Below are positions 35,647-44,274 of a stretch of 64,000 bases of DNA, in pieces. The notes beneath the pieces were generated by a model that had not been told where the DNA came from, made no database searches, and saw only the letters and a list, made by a program, of their open reading frames with translations. Each line of letters begins with the position of its first letter. The first letter of the stretch is position 1. This DNA comes from an uncultured Dysgonomonas sp. GTDB taxonomy: Bacteria; Bacteroidota; Bacteroidia; Bacteroidales; Dysgonomonadaceae. Both the position numbers and the translations under genes were made by a program. The DNA lies in assembly GCA_937995835.1 (NCBI GenBank), contig CALKIV010000083.1, positions 1 through 64,000 of the forward strand, given 5' to 3'.

Positions 35647-36198
35647 ATGGTTACAATAATTTTAGATCATCCCTGGCATGGTAGCTTCAATAAAGCAATT
35701 TTAGATACTTTGGCAGAAAAATATAAGAGTGAAGGCAAAGAATATCAGGTGATTGATCTACACAAAGATAGTTTTAATCCGGTATATACAGAAAAAGAAT
35801 TAGTAAACTATAAAAGTGGACACACAGACGATCCGTTGATTTTGAAATATCAGGATATGATAAGAAAAACAACCGAGATTATTTTCATTTTCCCTATCTG
35901 GTGGGGCACATTGCCTGCTATGACTAAAGGATTTTTTGACAAGGTGATGTTATATAATTTTGCTTTCAACTATGAAAATGGTTGGAATCCCCTACTGAAA
36001 ATAAACAAAGGGGCTGTGATCACTACTTCTCAATCTCCTTCCGAAATGTTTAAGCAAAACATAGAACATGGAGTGATTGGATCTATGCTTGCCTCTACAG
36101 GAATAAGCAACGTTAAATGGTATAACTGTAGTGCTATAACCAGCGGTCCAAAAGAAGAAAAAACTTCATTCTTGGAAATGCTAAAGGAAAAAATGTAA
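35647..36198 (+). CDS. Flavodoxin-fold NAD(P)H oxidoreductase
   Basis: 183 residues of the NQO1/KefF/MdaB flavodoxin-like group: N-terminal LDHPWHGSFNKAIL, DLHKDSFNPVYT, the FMN/FAD-contacting IFPIWWGTLPAMTKGFFDKV, and TTSQSP after a strand. It probably reduces quinones or related electrophiles with NAD(P)H. Cytoplasmic. Follows the radical SAM gene by 25 bases and ends at a strong terminator, so it closes the plus-strand block that begins with polA. Confidence 0.85.
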   Translation: MVTIILDHPWHGSFNKAILDTLAEKYKSEGKEYQVIDLHKDSFNPVYTEKELVNYKSGHTDDPLILKYQDMIRKTTEIIFIFPIWWGTLPAMTKGFFDKVMLYNFAFNYENGWNPLLKINKGAVITTSQSPSEMFKQNIEHGVIGSMLASTGISNVKWYNCSAITSGPKEEKTSFLEMLKEKM

Positions 36199-36223
36199 GC
36201 TGAGTAATAAATCAAATAAATAG

Positions 36224-36260
36224 AAATAGCGCTGTGAGATATTTTCTTACAGCGCTATTT
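36224..36260. terminator. Bidirectional intrinsic terminator
   Basis: AAATAGCGCTGT (36224-36235) pairs perfectly with ACAGCGCTATTT (36249-36260), 13-base loop, T-rich afterwards and A-rich before. Lies between convergent genes. Confidence 0.88.
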
Positions 36261-36280
36261 TATTATTCTAAGTAAATTAT

Positions 36281-36931
36281 TTATACAAATAATTCTTTAA
36301 GTTGTTCTAGATCAGAGAAATCATCAATAACACCATAAGAATAATCTTTCAAATAATCTTCTGACAATGTTGTTGCCACAGCTATTACTCTCATAAAAGC
36401 ATAAGTGGCAGCTTTGATACCAGTAAATGCATCTTCGAAAACAATACATTCTGTATTCTCAACTCCAAGACTAGTTTGCGCCAAAACAAATCCCATAGGG
36501 TCTGGTTTTCCTTTCTTTATACTTTCAGCAGAAATTATAACATCAAAGGTATCAGTAAGATCAACTTGCTCTAACACAGTATCTACCTTTGTTCGTGATG
36601 AACTAGTCACAATACCTAATTTATAACCTTTTAGCTTAAGATATTGTATAAATTCTAGTACATGAGGAATCAATATTTCTGTGTAATCTATCGAAGCATC
36701 CAGTTTAGCATGTTCATCTAATATTTGTTGCTTCTCTTCAGGAGTATTAATGGCAAAGTAAAGATCGATGATCGAATTGATGGTCATTCCGTCAATCAGC
36801 GAGGCAAAATTATTCATTTTCAGACCATTTTTCTCTGCCACAGAATTCCAAAAATCATCATGCGTCTTTCGAGTGTTCACAATAACGCCATCTAACCCAA
36901 ATAAAACTGTTGTTATTCTACTGTCTCCCAT
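36281..36931 (-). CDS. HAD-superfamily protein lacking the nucleophilic Asp
   Basis: 216 residues with the layout of the beta-phosphoglucomutase/phosphatase HAD group: motif I at the N-terminus, a helical cap domain, motif II IVTSSSR, motif III Lys in KKGKPDP, and motif IV VFEDAFTGIKAA. Motif I reads VLFGLDGVIVNT where the family has FDxDG: the nucleophile Asp is Gly12 (codon at 36896-36898, GGG on the coding strand). The second Asp of the motif is kept. Without the nucleophile, phosphoryl transfer is not expected, although the rest of the fold is well preserved and the frame is intact. It may be a binding or regulatory protein, or reflect a sequence error. Confidence 0.87.
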   Translation of the reverse strand: MGDSRITTVLFGLDGVIVNTRKTHDDFWNSVAEKNGLKMNNFASLIDGMTINSIIDLYFAINTPEEKQQILDEHAKLDASIDYTEILIPHVLEFIQYLKLKGYKLGIVTSSSRTKVDTVLEQVDLTDTFDVIISAESIKKGKPDPMGFVLAQTSLGVENTECIVFEDAFTGIKAATYAFMRVIAVATTLSEDYLKDYSYGVIDDFSDLEQLKELFV

Positions 36932-36990
36932 TTCTTTAAGAATATTAATTGTGAACTAAATTTTACGATATGAATAGATAGATATAAAAT

Positions 36991-37416
36991 CTAAAACTTT
37001 TTGAGGTGAAGTATAGGATAAGGTTTACCAAATCCATCCAACTCATCTCTACTTACTACTTTGAATCCGAAGTGCGTATAAAAACAAAAGGCATGCGTAT
37101 TTTGTTCATTTACGTCTACTTGACTTAGTCCTAATTCTTCCATAGCATAGAGCAAAAGTACCTTACCTACACCTTGTCCAATATAATCGGGACTAACAAA
37201 AAGCATATCAATGTTTTGATCGCCTACCCCAAGAAATCCTTTTACAACATCTTCTTCTTCAAAGGTATAAATAATACTTTTAGGAAAGTATTTAGAAACC
37301 AAAGATTTATAAAATTCACGATCTTCTGCTGACAAAAAATCATGAGTAGCTCTAACTGACTTTTCCCAGATCTCACAGATAATAGAATAATCGTCGCTTT
37401 TATATAAGCTGATCAT
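36991..37416 (-). CDS. GNAT-family N-acetyltransferase
   Basis: 141 residues, YjaB-like. The acetyl-CoA-binding motif lies in LFVSPDYIGQGVGKVLLLYAM, followed by VDVNEQNTHAFCFYTHFGFKVV, which is the classic end of a GNAT fold. Substrate unknown. Its ATG overlaps the ychF stop (TAATG), so it is co-translated with ychF. Confidence 0.88.
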   Translation of the reverse strand: MISLYKSDDYSIICEIWEKSVRATHDFLSAEDREFYKSLVSKYFPKSIIYTFEEEDVVKGFLGVGDQNIDMLFVSPDYIGQGVGKVLLLYAMEELGLSQVDVNEQNTHAFCFYTHFGFKVVSRDELDGFGKPYPILHLKKF

Positions 37417-38519
37417 TAGACATTAAATCTAAAGTTCATGATATCACCATCTTGTGCAACATATTCTTTACCCTCTATGCTGATTTTTCCGGCATCACGA
37501 CAAGCTGATTCTGAACCATATTTTACAAAATCATCATATTTTATAACTTCAGCACGAATGAATCCTTTTTCGAAGTCTGTGTGAATCACACCTGCACATT
37601 GTGGCGCTTTTGCTCCTTTGGGAAACTCCCATGCACGCACTTCTTTCACTCCACAAGTGAAGTAAGATTGAAGATTAAGCAAAGCATAGGCTGATTTGAT
37701 AAGACGAGCAACACCGGATTCTTTCAATCCTAATTCTTCTAAGAACATTTGCTTTTCTTCGAATGTATCAAACTCAGCTATTTCTGATTCGGTTTGTGCT
37801 GCAATAATCAATATTTGAGCATCCTCGTCTTGTACGGCTTCTCTAACAGCTTCAACATACTTGTTTCCTGTTACCACGCTACCCTCATCTACATTACAAA
37901 CATACATCACTGGTTTGTAAGTAAGTAGATAGAGTTCGCGAGCCATTTTTTGTTCGTCTTTACCTTCAAAAGTAACCACACGAGCCGATTTTCCTTCCAA
38001 TAGAACAGTTTCGAAAGCTTTCAGTATTTCATATAATACTTTAGCATCTTTATCTCCACCGGTTTGAGCTAGTTTTTCTACCTTTTTAAGACGTGTTTGA
38101 ACAGTCTCCAGGTCTTTTAATTGTAGCTCAGTATCTATGATTTCTTTATCTCTAACAGGGTCCACACTGCCATCCACATGTGTGATGTTATCGTCATCGA
38201 AACATCTAAGAACATGGATAATAGCATTGGTTTCACGTATATTTCCCAAAAATTGATTTCCTAATCCTTCTCCTTTACTCGCACCTTTCACCAATCCTGC
38301 AATATCTACAATCTCTATAGTGTTAGGCACAACACGTTGAGGATTAACAATATCTGACAATACAGTTAGCCTATCATCAGGAACAGTTATAACCCCCACA
38401 TTAGGTTCAATAGTGCAAAACGGAAAGTTTGCAGACTGCGCTTTAGCGTTAGATAAACAGTTGAAAAGTGTAGATTTACCCACATTAGGCAGTCCTACTA
38501 TACCACATTGTAATCCCAT
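37416..38519 (-). CDS. ychF: Ribosome-binding ATPase YchF (Obg-like)
   Basis: 367 residues, standard length. The P-loop is GLPNVGKSTLF at the N-terminus, followed by switch I FPFCTIEPNVGVI, the G3 motif VDIAGLVKGASKGEGLGNQFL, and a G4-like NVDE instead of NKxD, which explains the ATP rather than GTP preference of the family. The central coiled coil (about 130-200) and the C-terminal TGS domain (FTCGVKEVRAWEF..AGVIHTDFEKGFIRAEVI) are complete. It binds the ribosome and influences oxidative stress responses. Confidence 0.97.
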   Translation of the reverse strand: MGLQCGIVGLPNVGKSTLFNCLSNAKAQSANFPFCTIEPNVGVITVPDDRLTVLSDIVNPQRVVPNTIEIVDIAGLVKGASKGEGLGNQFLGNIRETNAIIHVLRCFDDDNITHVDGSVDPVRDKEIIDTELQLKDLETVQTRLKKVEKLAQTGGDKDAKVLYEILKAFETVLLEGKSARVVTFEGKDEQKMARELYLLTYKPVMYVCNVDEGSVVTGNKYVEAVREAVQDEDAQILIIAAQTESEIAEFDTFEEKQMFLEELGLKESGVARLIKSAYALLNLQSYFTCGVKEVRAWEFPKGAKAPQCAGVIHTDFEKGFIRAEVIKYDDFVKYGSESACRDAGKISIEGKEYVAQDGDIMNFRFNV

Positions 38520-38606
38520 TATTTCTCTATTATATTATTTTCAACCCGCAAAGATAATAAATTTAGAGCATTATGTTGGTGGTAGATAAAAAATAACAAC
38601 ATTTTT

Positions 38607-39206
38607 CTAGAAAGAAAATCCTACTGAATAAAATAATCTATTGCCATAAGGTGAATAAGTATTCTGAACAACATCGTATTTCACTTGTGCTATCACACGT
38701 CCGAAACGAACTCCGCCCCCTAACACAACAGAAGGCACAAATTTTTCTTCTCTTTTAGAGCCTCCTTCTAGTGATTGATACAACCACATACGACTGATTT
38801 CAGGTCGAATAGATAAAATTAAAAAATTAGTAGGATAAAAATTACTATAAAGATTAAATCCTAAGAAATGCTCATAGTAGTGGGAATCAGAAGAATAATA
38901 AGTATAGCCCATTCCTGCACCTGCAGATATATAGTTAGAGAATCTGTACCCTACTTGTGGAGATACATTAACCACTTTATAATTGCCAAATTGAAGTCCC
39001 AAATCACCACCAAATTCTAGTTTTCTAGAATCAAATTTTGATCTATTTACTGACGATTTTGCTGTTTTTTGATTTGTTTGAGTTTCTTTTTTACTCACAC
39101 TTTGGTTATATACATTGCCTTCAGCATCTACAAATATCTGCGAATGGGTAAACACAGAACAACTGATCAACAGGGTGAAAAATAATAGTATTCGTTTCAT
39201 CATCAT
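38607..39206 (-). CDS. Predicted outer-membrane beta-barrel protein
   Basis: 199 residues with a signal peptide (three ATGs in a row at the start, cleavage near THSQ). After a Ser/Lys/Gln-rich linker, residues from about 60 to the end form alternating strands (FGGDLGLQFGNYKV, VSPQVGYRFSNYISAGAGMGYTYY, LGFNLYSNFYPT, VLGGGVRFGRVIAQVKYDVV) and the protein ends in Phe (YSVGFSF), as outer-membrane barrels do. A small eight-strand barrel is likely. Function unknown. It lies 17 bases downstream of the SGNH hydrolase gene on the same strand. Confidence 0.78.
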   Translation of the reverse strand: MMMKRILLFFTLLISCSVFTHSQIFVDAEGNVYNQSVSKKETQTNQKTAKSSVNRSKFDSRKLEFGGDLGLQFGNYKVVNVSPQVGYRFSNYISAGAGMGYTYYSSDSHYYEHFLGFNLYSNFYPTNFLILSIRPEISRMWLYQSLEGGSKREEKFVPSVVLGGGVRFGRVIAQVKYDVVQNTYSPYGNRLFYSVGFSF

Positions 39207-39223
39207 GTATAGTATGTAATATT

Positions 39224-39931
39224 TTAGTTATTAATATTTTGTAGCACAAGACTTTCCATAATTTCGTATCCAGCTTCATTTGGATGCACTCCATCAAAGG
39301 TATACGACTCTTTAAATGTACCATCTTGATTACTTAGTTTCGTATTATAATCGATATAAACCAGATCATATTGGAAAGCTAAATTAAGTATTTCTTTATT
39401 TAGTTGCTCTATCTTCTGTTGTACGTCAGCTATTTTTTCAAATCTATTGACATAAATATCAGTAGCTGGGAGCACAGAGGATAAAATTAATTGAATATCA
39501 TTTTGCCTGGCAATAGCTATCATTGATTCAATGTTTCTCAAGGTTTGTTGTTGGTTATAAAATCCATCGCCTTCTCCTATATCATTGATTCCAGCATTCA
39601 GAACTACTTTTTTTATCCCTAAATCTACCACATCCTGTTGAAATCGCAATAGAATCTGCGAACTGGTCTGCCCCCCTACCCCTCTATTAGCGAATTTGTT
39701 TTCAAAAAAGAAGCTCGATCTCAAGTTTATCCAGTTGGCAGTTATAGAATTTCCAATGAAAATGAGTTTGATAGAATCAGAATTATTTGTATCTTTTATT
39801 TTCGCATTCTCAGATGCATACTTACTAAAATCTAAATGATCTTTCGCATCCTTGTGCTTATATACACAAACAAACAATACAGTTAACAGAACAATATTAA
39901 AGAGTATAGAAACGTAAAAAAATGTTTTCAT
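39224..39931 (-). CDS. SGNH/GDSL-family hydrolase, membrane-anchored
   Basis: 235 residues. An N-terminal hydrophobic segment (about 5-23) anchors it or acts as a signal. The four SGNH blocks are present: block I IGNSITANW (nucleophile Ser), block II NRGVGGQTS (Gly), block III LNAGINDIG (Asn) and block V DGVHPNEAGY (Asp-x-x-His). Such enzymes are esterases or acetylhydrolases acting on lipids or glycans; the substrate is unknown. Divergent from sppA across a long AT-rich gap and probably co-transcribed with the small barrel gene downstream. Confidence 0.9.
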   Translation of the reverse strand: MKTFFYVSILFNIVLLTVLFVCVYKHKDAKDHLDFSKYASENAKIKDTNNSDSIKLIFIGNSITANWINLRSSFFFENKFANRGVGGQTSSQILLRFQQDVVDLGIKKVVLNAGINDIGEGDGFYNQQQTLRNIESMIAIARQNDIQLILSSVLPATDIYVNRFEKIADVQQKIEQLNKEILNLAFQYDLVYIDYNTKLSNQDGTFKESYTFDGVHPNEAGYEIMESLVLQNINN

Positions 39932-40558
39932 CAGTTTTAGTTATCATATTATATATTATTTATTCTTTCTTTTAAATTTCAAAAAAACTTCATGGTGATG
40001 ATTATAGGCTGTTGATTCTGTTGATGCCAATCCGGTCTAAAATTTGGAATTTCCATTATCAAAAGTATATCATTATTATTTAAAAGTTATAAACAAGTTA
40101 TGATATGTCTAATCTTTTGTGAAATAGCTATTTAATTATTTTCCTGTTTTTTTGTTAATATTAGCCATTGTTGAAAAGATTCTATTTCGGTTTATTGACA
40201 TTTGGTGTTGATAAACTGCTTATAAGTTTGGTATAAATTTTCCTTATTTATGATTGTTATTCGATCTTTATTTTATATATGACTTTTAATTCCAATAACG
40301 GAAAATATTTTTTTGTTTATCTTCCAACGGTTATTAACTATTATTCAACATAGATTGTTGATTAATAAATATCGTTACTTGCTTCTTTTATTTGTTTAAT
40401 AGTATTATGAAGAATGTATATTTGATATATTATCAAAATATTACGAATTATTTGAAAGATAAAGATATTTGTCCTTATAAATGTAAATCTTTGTTTTAAG
40501 TTAACTATTTTGTTGATGATTAATCATATATTTGTTTAGATAATAATAAAATGATAAT
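39932..40558. other. 627-bp AT-rich region with seven TGTTGA hexamers
   Basis: The longest gene-free stretch in the window. It is very AT-rich and carries the hexamer TGTTGA at 40010, 40019, 40169, 40206, 40356 and 40511, and its complement at 40345. One of them extends to TGTTGATAA (40206-40214), whose complement TTATCAACA is one base from the DnaA box TTATCCACA; TTATAAACA (40087-40095) is another near match. No ORF is credible. It could be an origin-like region or a large control region for the divergent genes. A -7 box for sppA is at its right end. Confidence 0.55.
40527..40534 (+). promoter_or_regulatory. -7 box for sppA
   Basis: TATATTTG fits TAnnTTTG exactly and lies 24 bases before the sppA ATG. 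A -33 TTTG is not at the expected spacing. Confidence 0.45.
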
Positions 40559-42328
40559 ATGAAAAGTTTTTTTAGTAGTCTGTTAGCATCCATCATTGGG
40601 TGTGCCATAGTGTTAGGGACATGTGTCCTTATCCTTATCATAGTTATGGGAGCTTTGATGTCGTTTGATACTAGCGAAACCTACACTGTGAAAAAGAATT
40701 CTGTACTTCATCTCAATCTTGCTGGGGTGATGACAGATAGAGTAGAAAAGAATCCTCTTGCCGAGTTTTTTGGAGAAAATGCAACTCCTAAAATTGCACT
40801 TTCAGATGTGCTAAGCTCGATTGAATTGGCTAAAACAGACAATAATATAAGTGGTATATATATTAAAGCGGGTATTTTGAGCGCTTCCAGTGCTTCGCTT
40901 ACCGAAATAAGAAATGCACTGAAAGGTTTTAAAGAAGATACAGATAAGTTTGTAGTTGCTTATGGTGATATTTACACACAAGGAGCTTATTACTTATCAA
41001 CAGTGGCTGACAAAGTGATTATAAATCCTGAAGGAAGCCTCGATATTCATGGTTTTTCGGTTTCTCCAATGTTTTACAAAGGTCTGCTAGATAAGGTAGG
41101 AGTAAAAATGCAAATCTTCAAAGTAGGAACTTTCAAATCTGCAGTAGAGCCATATATTAACAACGAAATGAGTGTTGCTAACAAAGAGCAAGTAAGTTCG
41201 TATATCAATGATATGTGGGCTACAACATCAAATGGCATCGCTGAAGCTCGAAATATTGATATCAAAAAAGTGAATGAAATAGCTGATTATGCACCGGCAC
41301 TCAGAGAAACGAAATATGCTTTAGAAAATAAGTTGGTAGATGATTTGATGTATGAATCAGAAGTACACAAGCATTTGAAAGATTTGATGGGTGTGGCTCA
41401 TGACAAAAAGATTTCATTGGTGACTCCTGAAAATATGGTCAGTGCATATCCTGAAACTGCTGTTTCTGACAAAAACGATGTGGTTGCTATATTATATGCT
41501 GAAGGAACTATCAATTCGGGATCGAGCCGTGATGGTATTACTGATGGCAGACTGATCAGAGAATTGAAAAATCTAGAAGAAAATAAAAATGTAAAGGCAG
41601 TAGTTCTTAGAGTAAATTCTCCCGGAGGTAGTGCTTATGCATCAGAACAAATTTGGAAAGCAGTAGCTGATCTTAAAAAGGCAAATAAACCAGTAGTGGT
41701 ATCTATGGGAGATGTAGCAGCATCGGGTGGATATTATATTTCATGTAATGCTGATAAAATATTTGCTCAACCAAATACGATTACAGGATCCATAGGTATT
41801 TTCGGTATGTTCCCTAATGTGGAAGGGGTAACAAACAAGCTTGGTTTGACTTTCGACAATGTTAAGACACATCAACTATCTGATTTTGGAGATATTACCA
41901 GACCAATGCGTGAAGAAGAAAAAGTGTTGGTACAAAGCTATGTGAACAGAGGTTATGACTTATTCTTGAAGCGTTGTGCTGAAGGTAGAGGAGTTTCTTC
42001 TGATTCCATCAATGTAGTGGGGCAGGGTAGAGTGTGGACAGGAAATCAGGCACTAGCTCTTGGCCTAGTGGATGAGATAGGTGGTATCTCTGATGCTGTG
42101 GAAGCAGCTGCAGAACTTGCTAACTTAGGCGATAGTTATGCTACATCTAGTTATCCGAAGCCGGTAGATTTCTTTCAATCGTTCTTTGTGACCAAAAAAG
42201 AAGATTTGGCATCACAAATGATGAAAGACTATCTAGGTGCTGACTATCAAATGTTCAAAGTGATGCAAGATATCAAAGGACAAGATTATATTCAAGCTCG
42301 TTTGCCTTACGATTTTGATGTTCATTAA
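40559..42328 (+). CDS. sppA: Signal peptide peptidase SppA (67-kDa type)
   Basis: 589 residues, two tandem S49 domains as in the long SppA form. One N-terminal TM (about 10-33) faces the rest to the periplasm. The catalytic Lys is in FKVGTFKSAVEPY in the first domain and the nucleophile Ser in DVAASGGYYIS in the second; NSPGGSAYASEQIW and ITGSIGIFG are also typical. It degrades signal peptides left in the membrane after signal peptidase cleavage. First gene of sppA-lpxK-punA, a known Bacteroidota order. Confidence 0.96.
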   Translation: MKSFFSSLLASIIGCAIVLGTCVLILIIVMGALMSFDTSETYTVKKNSVLHLNLAGVMTDRVEKNPLAEFFGENATPKIALSDVLSSIELAKTDNNISGIYIKAGILSASSASLTEIRNALKGFKEDTDKFVVAYGDIYTQGAYYLSTVADKVIINPEGSLDIHGFSVSPMFYKGLLDKVGVKMQIFKVGTFKSAVEPYINNEMSVANKEQVSSYINDMWATTSNGIAEARNIDIKKVNEIADYAPALRETKYALENKLVDDLMYESEVHKHLKDLMGVAHDKKISLVTPENMVSAYPETAVSDKNDVVAILYAEGTINSGSSRDGITDGRLIRELKNLEENKNVKAVVLRVNSPGGSAYASEQIWKAVADLKKANKPVVVSMGDVAASGGYYISCNADKIFAQPNTITGSIGIFGMFPNVEGVTNKLGLTFDNVKTHQLSDFGDITRPMREEEKVLVQSYVNRGYDLFLKRCAEGRGVSSDSINVVGQGRVWTGNQALALGLVDEIGGISDAVEAAAELANLGDSYATSSYPKPVDFFQSFFVTKKEDLASQMMKDYLGADYQMFKVMQDIKGQDYIQARLPYDFDVH

Positions 42329-42344
42329 ATAAAAGAAATATTAT

Positions 42345-43436
42345 ATGATGTTACATAAACCTATACATATAAAGAAATGGCTTACTCCCGTTTCCTTTCT
42401 GTATGGGCTAGGTGTTAGCCTAAGAGATAATTTTTTCAAATGGGGTATTTATAAACAGAAAGAATACAATATTCCCATCATTTGTGTAGGAAATATTAGT
42501 GTGGGGGGGACAGGCAAAACACCTCACACTGAATATCTTGTACGGTTGTTGAAAGATAAATATAAAGTAGCTGTTTTGAGTAGAGGGTATAAGCGAAAAA
42601 CGGATGACTATATTTTGGCTACAGCTTCCAGTACAGTGAAGGAGATAGGTGATGAACCCTATCAGATAAAACAAAAATTTCCTGACATCATGGTGGCTGT
42701 TGATAAAAAAAGAACCAGAGGAATAGAGAATCTCTTGGCACTTGCTTCTCCTCCAGATGTTATTATTTTGGATGATGGCTTTCAGCACCGATATGTAAAA
42801 CCATCTTATTCCATTGTTCTTTCTGACTTCAATAGACCAATATATGAAGATAAGCTTCTACCTGCAGGACGTTTGAGGGAGTCTTCTGATAAACTCCGAT
42901 TGGCTACAGATATTATCATAACTAAATGTCCTGAGGTGTTGCAACCTATTGATTTCAGAATAATGTCTAAGGATGTGAATGCCTTTCCTTATCAAGGCTT
43001 GTATTTTACCACATTCACTTATCAAAAGCTGGAATCTATTTTCAATTCAGGAAGAATAGAAGCATTGGAATTAAAGCAACTAAAAGACAAACATGTGCTA
43101 TTGGTTACAGGTATAGCATCTCCAAAACCTTTGTTAAAAAAAATATCGGAATATGCTAAGGATGTTGATTTTATGAAATATGATGATCATCATTCATTCA
43201 CCAATGCCAATGTAAAAAGTATTATTTCGAGGTTTAGTAAGATAGATTCGGATGATAAAATAATCATTGTTTCAGAGAAAGATGCCATCAAATTTAGATC
43301 GTTGAAAATCAAAGATGAATATAAATTCTACTTTTATTATCTGCCGATAGAAATTTGCTTTTTGGAGAAAGATCACCAAAAGGAGTTTGATAAAAAAATA
43401 ATTGATCATGTTGAAGAATATAGAAAAAACAGCTGA
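42345..43436 (+). CDS. lpxK: Tetraacyldisaccharide 4'-kinase
   Basis: 363 residues. LpxK phosphorylates the 4' position of the lipid A disaccharide precursor at the inner membrane. The Walker A motif is in VGNISVGGTGKTPH (about residue 48), preceded by the hydrophobic N-terminal segment, and VLSRGYKRK, DEPYQIKQKFP, IILDDGFQHRYVK and LLPAGRLRE follow. Either of two adjacent ATGs (42345 or 42348) may start it. It overlaps the next gene by 29 bases. Confirms a lipid A-bearing outer membrane. Confidence 0.96.
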   Translation: MMLHKPIHIKKWLTPVSFLYGLGVSLRDNFFKWGIYKQKEYNIPIICVGNISVGGTGKTPHTEYLVRLLKDKYKVAVLSRGYKRKTDDYILATASSTVKEIGDEPYQIKQKFPDIMVAVDKKRTRGIENLLALASPPDVIILDDGFQHRYVKPSYSIVLSDFNRPIYEDKLLPAGRLRESSDKLRLATDIIITKCPEVLQPIDFRIMSKDVNAFPYQGLYFTTFTYQKLESIFNSGRIEALELKQLKDKHVLLVTGIASPKPLLKKISEYAKDVDFMKYDDHHSFTNANVKSIISRFSKIDSDDKIIIVSEKDAIKFRSLKIKDEYKFYFYYLPIEICFLEKDHQKEFDKKIIDHVEEYRKNS

Positions 43437-44223
43437 TTTTATCAGCAAACAAATACAAGTTATTCCTAAGGTAGCTATTATTTTGGGTACCGGTTTGGGT
43501 GAGTTGGTGAATGAGATTACTGACCAAAAGGTTATCCCTTACGACACAATTCCTAATTTTCCCGTATCTACTGTGGAAGGCCATAGTGGAAAGCTAATCT
43601 TTGGAAAACTAGCCGGCAAGGATGTATTGGCCATGCAAGGACGTTTTCATTATTATGAAGGGTATGACATGAAAGAAGTAACTTTTCCTGTCAGAGTGTT
43701 TCAAAAACTAGGAATCGAATATCTTTTCGTATCCAATGCAGCTGGAGGAATGAATGGAAGCTTTGAGATTGGAGATATTATGCTGATCGACGATCATATC
43801 AATCTTTTCCCTGAGCATCCATTACGTGGTCAGAATCACAAGGAGCTAGGAACTCGTTTTCCTGACATGAGTAATGCTTACGACAGAGATCTTCGCCGTA
43901 AAGCGATGAAAATAGCTCAAAAGCATAATATAAAACTTCAGCATGGAGTTTATATTGGTACACAAGGACCGACCTTCGAAACACCTTCGGAATATGAGTA
44001 TTTTCGCAGAATAGGGGGTGATGCTGTGGGCATGTCTACTGTTCCCGAAGTTATTGTAGCCAATCATGCGGGCATCAAGGTGATGGCTTTTTCCATTATT
44101 ACTGATATAGGTATCATTGGGCGAATCGTTGAGGTTACGCATGAGGATGTACAGGAAGCAGCTAAAGTGGCACAACCATTCATGGCAACCATCATGAAGG
44201 ATGTGATTAACGAGGTACTCTAA
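43408..44223 (+). CDS. punA: Purine nucleoside phosphorylase
   Basis: 271 residues from the ATG at 43408 (the frame also allows a TTG at 43402). Trimeric-type PNP: ILGTGLGELVNE at the start, the phosphate-site VEGHSGKLIFG, MQGRFHYYEGYDM, NAAGGMN, TQGPTFETPSEYEYFR, GGDAVGMSTVPE. The purine-contacting position that is Asn in mammalian PNP (ITN) is Asp here (IITDIG), which might broaden base specificity; this appears to be a lineage feature rather than a defect. It overlaps lpxK by 29 bases. Confidence 0.93.
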   Translation: MLKNIEKTADFISKQIQVIPKVAIILGTGLGELVNEITDQKVIPYDTIPNFPVSTVEGHSGKLIFGKLAGKDVLAMQGRFHYYEGYDMKEVTFPVRVFQKLGIEYLFVSNAAGGMNGSFEIGDIMLIDDHINLFPEHPLRGQNHKELGTRFPDMSNAYDRDLRRKAMKIAQKHNIKLQHGVYIGTQGPTFETPSEYEYFRRIGGDAVGMSTVPEVIVANHAGIKVMAFSIITDIGIIGRIVEVTHEDVQEAAKVAQPFMATIMKDVINEVL

Positions 44224-44244
44224 AAAAAGCAAACAACATATTAT

Positions 44245-44272
44245 ATACCGAATGAAGCAATGTATTCGGTAT
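44245..44272. terminator. Bidirectional intrinsic terminator
   Basis: ATACCGAAT (44245-44253) pairs with ATTCGGTAT (44264-44272), 10-base loop, followed by T residues. Lies between punA and the convergent TIM-barrel lipoprotein gene. Confidence 0.72.
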
Positions 44273-44274
44273 TT

